Positions 1-4,724 of a DNA stretch of 6,479 bases are shown piece after piece. Within the stretch, counting starts at the first letter, position 1. Each line of letters starts with the position of its first letter. The stretch is from Candidatus Latescibacterota bacterium (GTDB lineage Bacteria > Latescibacterota > UBA2968 > GCA-2709665), in NCBI GenBank assembly GCA_030746455.1, contig JASLMQ010000096.1, positions 1-6,479 on the forward strand, written 5' to 3'. A program made the translations under genes and the position numbers. Below the pieces are notes generated by a model. It did no database searches and was not told the origin of the DNA. It worked only from the letters and a program-made list of their open reading frames with translations.

Positions 1-1695
1 CTGCGGACTGTGGCGGCCAACCTGTGTCGGATGGAGCTCAGACGCCGACGGAGGCTTCCCCTCGAGGGCACTGTCCGCGACCTGGAAGCCGTCGCGGCTC
101 ATTCACCCGCCCCCGATGAGATCCACGAGCGGGACGCGGCCCAGCAAGGCGTGCTCGAGGCCCTCGAGAGGCTTCCCCGGGGCGAACGGGAGGCCGTCAC
201 GCTCTACTACCTCGAGGATCAGGGGGTGGAGGCCGTCGCGCGCTTCCTCGGGATCTCGTCCAATGCCGTGAAGACACGCCTGCACCGGGCCCGGCAGAAG
301 CTGCGGAAAGAGATGACGACCATGGCCAAGAAGACCCTCTCGCGGAAGAAGCTGGGGCCGGAATTCGCCGACCGGATCGAGATCCGCCAATTTTCGGACC
401 TCGCCCGGTTGACCGACGATGAGCTGAGGGCCCTGGCGGAGCGACCCATGAAGCCGTTGGCCCTTGCCTATGCCTTGGCCGGCGACGACCCCGTGGCCGA
501 GAAGCTCAGAACACGCATCCTAGAGCTTCTTCCGGATGTTGCGCGGCAGAGGCTTGCCGTGAACATCGAGTTCTACAGCAAGTACCGGGATCCTCTCGAC
601 GAACATCGGGAGGCCGTTCTGAGCGCTACCCGCAAGCTCCAGGAAGAGGGTGCCGTCCGTCCGCCCCCGCCCCGGAAGCGCCCCTACCCCGTGGGATCGA
701 TCCAAGTCGAGCGGTTCTCGCATATCGCGGCGCTCACCGACTACGAGATCTACCAGCTCCTCTGCGAGACACAGACAAAGGACGCCGCCGTCGCTCTCAC
801 GGGGTCGAAGGACCGAACCGGTGAGAGACCTGGCTCTTCTGAGGAGGTCAAAACCCGCCTGATGGTAAACGTGTCGGAGCGCGTGAGTCGGTTCTTTGAG
901 ATCGAACGTTCCCGACGCAAGATCACGCCCGATGAGATCGCCGAGGCCCAGCGCGGGATGGTCCGCACCGTGCATCGGCTGCAGTCGAACGGGGAGGTCC
1001 GCCCGGGGGTGACCCCAACAACGAAGGCCCGGGTCGACCTTCGCGAGTTCGGAGACCTCGCACACCTGACCGACGAGGAGCTCCAGCTCTTGCTGCGCGA
1101 GGTCGATGCCAGGGTCCTGTCAGGAGCGTTGAAGGGCAGAGGCAAGGCCATCCGGGAAGTCGAAGGCCGCATAATGCAGAACATGTCCGACTTCGCGCAG
1201 GAGTGCATCCGCGAAGAGATGGCCCTCACGCGCTTCACGAGAGCCGACATCGATTCGGGCCAGCAGGAGGTGTTGGCCACGGCCAGGAAGCTCCAGGTAC
1301 TGGGATCCATCCGTCCGGCTTCGCGGAGGCCGACCGCGCGCCAGTACGATAAAGCGGTTGCCGAAGCGGCGCAGGGCCAGATCGATCACTGGAGACACTC
1401 GGACCGTTGGACCCCGAGGAACGGGAGGCATCTAATCCCCTACCTGGCTTCCATGGGTCGGAACGGAAACCTTGAGGAGGCGGCCGAGGGCATCAGCGAT
1501 CCCGTGTACGAGCGGGCGATCGCTCTGCTCGCGGAAGGGGCGAGCCGAGGCAAGATGACCCGCCAGCTGGAGAGGGTGGCCGAAGAAGAGGTCGATCGAA
1601 TCACGCGCGAGTACCGACGGGCCATCGCCGGGTTCGCCGCGATGGCCGACGGGCAGGAATCCAGGAAGGTCGGCGAACAGATGAGACGACTGTAG
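1..1695 (+). CDS. ECF-type sigma factor fused to three FliG_C-like repeats and a MotA-like tail (5' partial)
   Basis: The frame is open from base 1, so the true start and most of sigma region 2 lie upstream. The first codons read LRTVAANLCRMELRRRRR, typical of the end of ECF region 2, so the GTG at position 10 is probably not the start. Residues below are counted from that GTG. Region 4 (48-101) contains LPRGEREAVTLYYLED and the helix-turn-helix GISSNAVKTRLHRARQKLRK, which in this family reads the -35 element. Three repeats of about 95-100 residues follow (123-218, 230-332, 341-436). Each resembles the FliG C-terminal domain, and the third is clearest (LTDEELQLLLREVD, ALKGRG, QNMSDFAQ, ARKLQVLGSIRP). 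Residues 475-547 resemble the MotA cytoplasmic domain. There is no signal peptide or membrane segment, so it should be cytosolic. The gene ends 17 nt before the next and probably heads an operon. The sigma assignment is secure, the FliG likeness strong, and the MotA likeness moderate. Its regulon and signal are unknown. Confidence 0.85.
   Translation: MRTVAANLCRMELRRRRRLPLEGTVRDLEAVAAHSPAPDEIHERDAAQQGVLEALERLPRGEREAVTLYYLEDQGVEAVARFLGISSNAVKTRLHRARQKLRKEMTTMAKKTLSRKKLGPEFADRIEIRQFSDLARLTDDELRALAERPMKPLALAYALAGDDPVAEKLRTRILELLPDVARQRLAVNIEFYSKYRDPLDEHREAVLSATRKLQEEGAVRPPPPRKRPYPVGSIQVERFSHIAALTDYEIYQLLCETQTKDAAVALTGSKDRTGERPGSSEEVKTRLMVNVSERVSRFFEIERSRRKITPDEIAEAQRGMVRTVHRLQSNGEVRPGVTPTTKARVDLREFGDLAHLTDEELQLLLREVDARVLSGALKGRGKAIREVEGRIMQNMSDFAQECIREEMALTRFTRADIDSGQQEVLATARKLQVLGSIRPASRRPTARQYDKAVAEAAQGQIDHWRHSDRWTPRNGRHLIPYLASMGRNGNLEEAAEGISDPVYERAIALLAEGASRGKMTRQLERVAEEEVDRITREYRRAIAGFAAMADGQESRKVGEQMRRL
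376..1317 (+). repeat. Three divergent protein-level repeats of FliG C-terminal-like domain
   Basis: Within the sigma fusion, three consecutive blocks at 376-663, 697-1005 and 1030-1317 share one pattern. Each begins with a hydrophobic strand and F(S/G)D/H (IEIRQFSDL, IQVERFSHI, VDLREFGDL), then an LTD-x-E-(L/I) helix. A central helix follows in the place of FliG NMS-R, and each ends with a helix finishing (K/R)LQ-x-x-G-x-(I/V)RP (RKLQEEGAVRP, HRLQSNGEVRP, RKLQVLGSIRP). This matches the canonical FliG C-terminal order: DL-x-x-LDD-x-x-IQ-x-LLREVD, ALKGA, NMS-x-RAA, GPVR, AQ-x-x-I, RLEE-x-G-x-I. Copy 3 keeps LLREVD and ALKG almost unchanged, copy 2 keeps NVSER and EAQRGMV, and copy 1 is the most degenerate. 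The repeats are not similar enough in DNA to be a recent duplication. Short proline- and arginine-rich linkers separate them. Confidence 0.75.
1432..1650 (+). other. MotA cytoplasmic-domain-like segment at the C-terminus of the sigma fusion
   Basis: Residues 475-547 of the fusion read as a MotA cytoplasmic loop without its transmembrane helices. There is a short helix with YLASMGRNGNLEEA, comparable to the MotA family ARREGLLALE motif. Then comes ISDPVYERAIALLAEG, comparable to I-DDPFLRKGLQLVVDG, followed by QLERVAEEEVDRITREYRR, comparable to LETE-x-D-x-x-EERHRRG, and a final AGFAAMADG. Motif order and spacing agree along the whole stretch. In E. coli MotA, Arg90 and Glu98 of this region contact FliG. 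Here the matching positions are not both charged, although Arg484, Glu489 and Glu490 lie nearby. The assignment rests on hand comparison to remembered family patterns and needs a profile search. A generic helical bundle is the main alternative. Confidence 0.5.
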
Positions 1696-1712
1696 CCTCT
1701 GAAGGGAGATGT

Positions 1713-2519
1713 GTGGCTTCGAAACCCGTGAGAACCCGGCCGCTCGCCATCGCGCACCGTGGGAACTCGTCCGAGGCGCCCGAGAACACCATGGCCGCCT
1801 TCCAGCAGGCCCTGGACCTCGGCGTGGACCTGATCGAGCTGGACGTCACCCGCACCAGCGATGGCCAAGCCGTGGTCTTCCACGGTCCAGGGCTACAGAA
1901 GGCGGCCGGGGTCGATCGAACCATCTTCGATCTCACGCTCGATAAGGCCAGGCAGCTCGACATCGGGTCCTGGAAGGACCCGCGCTTCGCCGGCGAGCGC
2001 ATCCTGAGCCTTCGAGAGGCACTCGAGTTCGCGAGGGGGCGCGTGAATCTCGCCGTCGACCTCAAGGCCTTCGACATCGTGCCCGAGATCGCCCGCTGCA
2101 TATACGACGCGGACATGGTCGAGCAGGTCCTGATCTGTGGGTGCGATGTGTCCGCCGCGAGGCAGGTGCGCGAGTGCGGTCCTGATCTGTCTGTCGGCCT
2201 GAACCTGGACGCGGAGATGGAGGGCCTTGCGACAGGGGCGGACCCCGCCCGCTTCCGGGCCGCCTATGTCCGGCAGGCGACCGAGAACCACCTCAGCCCC
2301 CTCAACGTAAGCTACAGATACGTCACTGCGGATCTCGTCCGCCTGGCCCATTTGCGTGCCGTCCAGGTCTGGGCCTGGACGGTGGACGAACCGGAGGACA
2401 TGCGCCGCCTGATCGCGATGGGGATCGACGCCTTGTACACCAACTGCCCGAAGCTCCTGCTTCAGGTGCTGTCCGAGCAGGCGGCCCCCGGAAGTCCCTC
2501 ATCAGGGGGTCAGACGTGA
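1713..2519 (+). CDS. Glycerophosphodiester phosphodiesterase-family protein (GDPD), cytoplasmic
   Basis: The 268-residue product has the TIM-barrel GDPD signature. By family analogy it hydrolyses glycerophosphodiesters to glycerol 3-phosphate and an alcohol. Visible motifs are AHRG (His15, Arg16), the APENT loop (22-26), IELDV (Glu42 and Asp44, metal ligands), VVFHG with the second catalytic His57, VDLK (116-118) and VQVWAWTVDEP (218-226). Two positions differ from the usual pattern: HD is HG at 57-58, and the third metal ligand, normally Glu in E-x-K, appears to be Asp116. Both catalytic histidines remain, so it is probably active, but its substrate is unproven. There is no signal peptide, unlike periplasmic GlpQ, and the length suits the short cytoplasmic UgpQ-like group. 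The GTG at 1713 follows GAAGGGAG (1701-1708) at a short 4-nt spacing. A GTG at 1728 is possible but worse placed. It lies 17 nt after the sigma fusion and overlaps the next gene by 4 nt. Confidence 0.9.
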   Translation: MASKPVRTRPLAIAHRGNSSEAPENTMAAFQQALDLGVDLIELDVTRTSDGQAVVFHGPGLQKAAGVDRTIFDLTLDKARQLDIGSWKDPRFAGERILSLREALEFARGRVNLAVDLKAFDIVPEIARCIYDADMVEQVLICGCDVSAARQVRECGPDLSVGLNLDAEMEGLATGADPARFRAAYVRQATENHLSPLNVSYRYVTADLVRLAHLRAVQVWAWTVDEPEDMRRLIAMGIDALYTNCPKLLLQVLSEQAAPGSPSSGGQT

Positions 2520-2983
2520 AGAAGATCTATCTCGCGAACCCCTACGGATTCTCGGAGCAGCAGAAGGCCGGTCTGCTTCCTCGATTCGTGGAGATCCTGG
2601 AATCGCTCGGCGCCGAGGTCTGGGAGCCCTTCGCCAGGAACAACCAGGTCGATTTCTCGCAGGCGGGTTGGGCCTATCGGGTGGGTCAGAGCGACCTGAG
2701 GGATGTGCTCGACTGCGACGGCCTCTTCGCCATCGTCAACGGCACCCCGCCGGACGAGGGCGTGATGGTCGAGCTCGGGGCAGCGATCGCGCTGGGGAAG
2801 AAGACCTTCCTCTTCAGGGACGACTTCAGGCGATGTACCGACTCCGAGCGGTATCCGCTCAACCTGATGCTGTTCACGGGCCTGCCCGAGGAGGGCTGGG
2901 AGGACTACTACTACACATCGCTAGAAGAGATCGCGTGCCCTCAGAAGGCCCTCGTTCGATGGCTCAACGGCGAGCTGACGTAG
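2516..2983 (+). CDS. Nucleoside 2-deoxyribosyltransferase-family protein
   Basis: The 155-residue protein has the family's usual length and fold signature. It opens with KIYLANPYGFSE, the glycine/proline-rich first strand and loop that holds the nucleoside. It continues with VLDCDGLFAIVNG (Asp66 and Asp68) and then PPDEGVMVELGAAIALGKK. In the last, Asp80 and Glu86 have the six-residue spacing of Asp92 and the nucleophile Glu98 in the Lactobacillus leichmannii enzyme. A later YPLNLML supplies Asn116, a plausible counterpart of that enzyme's Asn123. Classical members move 2-deoxyribose between bases, and relatives act as hydrolases on modified nucleotides, so the exact substrate is open. The start GTG overlaps the TGA of the upstream phosphodiesterase gene (GTGA) and follows AGGGGGT (2504-2510) at 5 nt, which suggests translational coupling. 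It is the last gene before the terminator hairpin. There is no signal peptide or membrane segment. Confidence 0.88.
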   Translation: MKKIYLANPYGFSEQQKAGLLPRFVEILESLGAEVWEPFARNNQVDFSQAGWAYRVGQSDLRDVLDCDGLFAIVNGTPPDEGVMVELGAAIALGKKTFLFRDDFRRCTDSERYPLNLMLFTGLPEEGWEDYYYTSLEEIACPQKALVRWLNGELT

Positions 2984-3015
2984 CCTCCGTCCCGAAACCA
3001 TCCGACCGAAATGCA

Positions 3016-3050
3016 CAAGGGGGCGTTCCCGAATCGGGAACGCCCCCTTG
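3016..3050. terminator. Bidirectional terminator hairpin between convergent genes
   Basis: The arms CAAGGGGGCGTTCCCG (3016-3031) and CGGGAACGCCCCCTTG (3035-3050) are perfectly complementary over 16 bp around an AAT loop. The hairpin is 32 nt after the deoxyribosyltransferase stop and 21 nt beyond the aminomutase stop on the other strand, so it can serve both transcripts. The 3' flanks carry only short T runs (ACTTTG on plus, TGCATTTC on minus), so release may rely on stem strength or on Rho. The rest of the 2984-3071 gap shows nothing else. Confidence 0.85.
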
Positions 3051-3071
3051 ACTTTGAAACCCGAAGCCCTG

Positions 3072-4457
3072 TCAGGACCTGCCGCGCTGCGCCGCCTCCA
3101 GTGCCTCGTCGATCATGCCCTGGCGCACCACGGGATCCTCCCATTCCTTCCACACCGACTCGCTGAGGCTGTCGAGCGGATCGAAGTAGAAGAAGTAGCC
3201 TCCCGGGCGTACCGACGGGCTGCTGAACACGGCGATCCCCCGGTCGGGGTCGTAGTGCTCGAAGGAGTGTGCGTCGCGCTTCCCACCGCCGCCCTGGGTG
3301 TCCACGACGAAGGTCGGCGTGTTAAACCCCGAGGTCGTCCCCCTCACGTGCTTCTCGACCTCGAGCCCCGCAGCCAGCGTGGTCCGCAGATCCTCCACGC
3401 CGTGGACCATGTCGTGAAAGAAGACGTAGTAGGGCTGGACGTTGATATAACTCAGCCGCTTCACCAGCAGCTTCATCGTGTCGGCGCTGTCGTTGACCCC
3501 TCGCTGAAGCACGGACTGGTTCCGCACCGTAACCCCTCGCTCCATCAACAAATCCGTCGCATCCTGGGTCACGCCTGTGATCTCGTTGGGGTGGCTGAAG
3601 TGCGTGTGCACCACCACCTCTTTGTGCAGACGCCGTCCCTTTTCCACCACGTCAGTCAGCGCGTCCACCCACGGCCCGTCGGTCAGGATCCGCTGGGGCA
3701 TCACCGCGATCCCCTTCGTGGCGAATCGGAACCGGCGAATGTGATCGATCCCCAGCAGCGTCTCCCCGATCGTCCGAATGTGTTCGGCCCTCAAGTTGTA
3801 GACGTCTCCGCCGCTTACCACCACATCCTCCAGCTCGGGATGCTCCCGGATGTAGTCGAAGGCCTGCTCCCAACGCTCCCGATCCACCGACAGACGGACC
3901 TTCTCAACCCCCTCCGTATCATGCCCCACGGCGTAGCTGCGGGTGCAGTAGCGGCAGTAGGCTGGACACGTGTTGAGGGCCAGGAACAACGCCCTGTCCG
4001 TGTAGCGGTGCGTGAGCCCCGGCACGGGCGCATCCCTCTGCTCGTTGAGCGAGTCGTAATAGAGCTCGGGATGATCGGGAAGCTGCTGCGACCCGAGGGG
4101 CAGGAACTGCGTACGCAGCGGGTCGGAACAGGGATCATCCCAGTCGATCAGGCTCAGGATGTGAGGCGAGATGCGGATGACCATAGGGGCGCGCCTCAGC
4201 CCCTCGGCCACATCGTCGAAGAATACCCCCTCCACGCGGCCGTCCAGCAGCTCCCGAAGCTGGTCCACCCGGGTCACCGAGTGCCGCGCCTGGAACGTGT
4301 GCGTGTGGAAGGTATGTGCGTCGACCCCCGCGAACCCCGGAATGGTGCGCCAGGGCTCGTCCCTGCGCAGATTCCGGTGCTCCAGGTCGGGGTGTGGGGT
4401 CTCCGTGCGGTCTCCGACCTGGGCCGCGCACGAACGCCCGAGTTCTGCGGTTTCCAT
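3072..4457 (-). CDS. kamA: KamA-family radical SAM enzyme, probable lysine 2,3-aminomutase
   Basis: The 461-residue protein carries the radical SAM cluster motif CPAYCRYC (Cys164, Cys168, Cys171), followed by TR. Arg173 matches Arg134, which holds the substrate carboxylate in the Clostridium subterminale enzyme. The PLP lysine is Lys393 in DTQGGGGK. Asp349 (in PYYVFFHDM) and Asp386 (seven before the lysine) match Asp293 and Asp330, which recognise the lysine side-chain amine. Glutamate 2,3-aminomutases differ at those two positions, so L-lysine to beta-lysine is the better guess. Other family motifs are VPGLTHRYTDRALFL, VVSGGD, MPQRI, THFSHPNEI and NQSVLQRGVND. It is about 45 residues longer than the clostridial enzyme (416), with an N-terminal extension and a different C-terminus. 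The ATG at 4457 follows AAAGGAG at a longish 13 nt. No beta-lysine acetyltransferase (AblB), EF-P or EpmA gene is adjacent, so its pathway is undetermined. Confidence 0.88.
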   Translation of the reverse strand: METAELGRSCAAQVGDRTETPHPDLEHRNLRRDEPWRTIPGFAGVDAHTFHTHTFQARHSVTRVDQLRELLDGRVEGVFFDDVAEGLRRAPMVIRISPHILSLIDWDDPCSDPLRTQFLPLGSQQLPDHPELYYDSLNEQRDAPVPGLTHRYTDRALFLALNTCPAYCRYCTRSYAVGHDTEGVEKVRLSVDRERWEQAFDYIREHPELEDVVVSGGDVYNLRAEHIRTIGETLLGIDHIRRFRFATKGIAVMPQRILTDGPWVDALTDVVEKGRRLHKEVVVHTHFSHPNEITGVTQDATDLLMERGVTVRNQSVLQRGVNDSADTMKLLVKRLSYINVQPYYVFFHDMVHGVEDLRTTLAAGLEVEKHVRGTTSGFNTPTFVVDTQGGGGKRDAHSFEHYDPDRGIAVFSSPSVRPGGYFFYFDPLDSLSESVWKEWEDPVVRQGMIDEALEAAQRGRS

Positions 4458-4470
4458 GGGTTCTGACCTA

Positions 4471-4477
4471 CTCCTTT
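4471..4477 (-). promoter_or_regulatory. Ribosome binding site of the aminomutase gene
   Basis: The minus strand reads AAAGGAG here, a good Shine-Dalgarno sequence ending 13 nt before the ATG at 4457-4455. The spacing is longer than the usual 5-9 nt, but no better start lies between, and the conserved core begins well inside the protein. Confidence 0.55.
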
Positions 4478-4515
4478 GCTGTAACTTGCCACGGATTCAG
4501 GATATACGGGAGCCA

Positions 4516-4543
4516 AAGGTAACCCATTGCGGCAAGAAGTCAA
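4516..4543 (-). promoter_or_regulatory. Weak candidate sigma-70 promoter for the aminomutase gene
   Basis: On the minus strand TTGACT (4543-4538) matches five of six -35 consensus bases. After a 16-nt spacer, TACCTT (4521-4516) matches TATAAT at only three positions. A better -10-like TATATC (4506-4501) is 31 nt from TTGACT, too far to pair with it. Transcription from either would give a short leader of about 35-55 nt. Confidence 0.3.
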
Positions 4544-4657
4544 GGGGTTCTCCCGCCTCTCCGAGCCCGCATCGGGTCCAAGAACGGCCCCCAGTCGCCC
4601 TCGAGGCCTGCCCCGGTCAAGCAGTGCGCATTGGCCAGCTCTTGGCGGAGAATACCC

Positions 4658-4686
4658 TTGTCCACCACCTGTATCGTGTCTATATT
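4658..4686 (+). promoter_or_regulatory. Candidate sigma-70 promoter for the UPF0182 gene
   Basis: TTGTCC (4658-4663) and TATATT (4681-4686) are separated by exactly 17 nt, matching four and five of the six consensus bases. The predicted start is near 4693, giving a leader of about 30 nt before the ATG at 4725. The area is locally A+T rich against a GC-rich background. It is the best promoter-like signal in the 267-bp divergent gap (4458-4724). The middle of that gap, about 4545-4655, holds no gene or strong repeat that I can see. Confidence 0.55.
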
Positions 4687-4724
4687 CCTTTTTCCCAACA
4701 ACATCCTGCACCTCGAGAGACCAC

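Noticed and set aside
750..1310. Minus-strand open frame within the sigma fusion
   Set aside because: It is Ser/Arg-rich, has no domain or ribosome binding site, and lies opposite clearly conserved FliG-like repeats.
1432..1650. Idea that the fusion's tail is a real MotA/ExbB-type channel subunit
   Set aside because: No hydrophobic segment long enough to span a membrane exists anywhere in the 561 visible residues.
1709..1945. A 78-codon plus-strand open frame starting at the ATG at 1709
   Set aside because: The ATG is well placed after the Shine-Dalgarno, but the frame misses all GDPD motifs and gives an Arg/Pro-rich peptide. The GTG at 1713 opens the conserved frame.
3048..4466. A 472-codon plus-strand open frame opposite the aminomutase gene
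   Set aside because: It starts from a TTG inside the terminator hairpin and has a low-complexity His/Pro/Arg/Val-rich composition. It is an antisense shadow of a strongly conserved radical SAM gene in GC-rich DNA.
4458..4724. Possible riboswitch, small RNA or tRNA in the divergent gap
   Set aside because: Only small imperfect stems (for example GCCA-TGGC near 4633-4645) are visible, with no cloverleaf or known riboswitch core.
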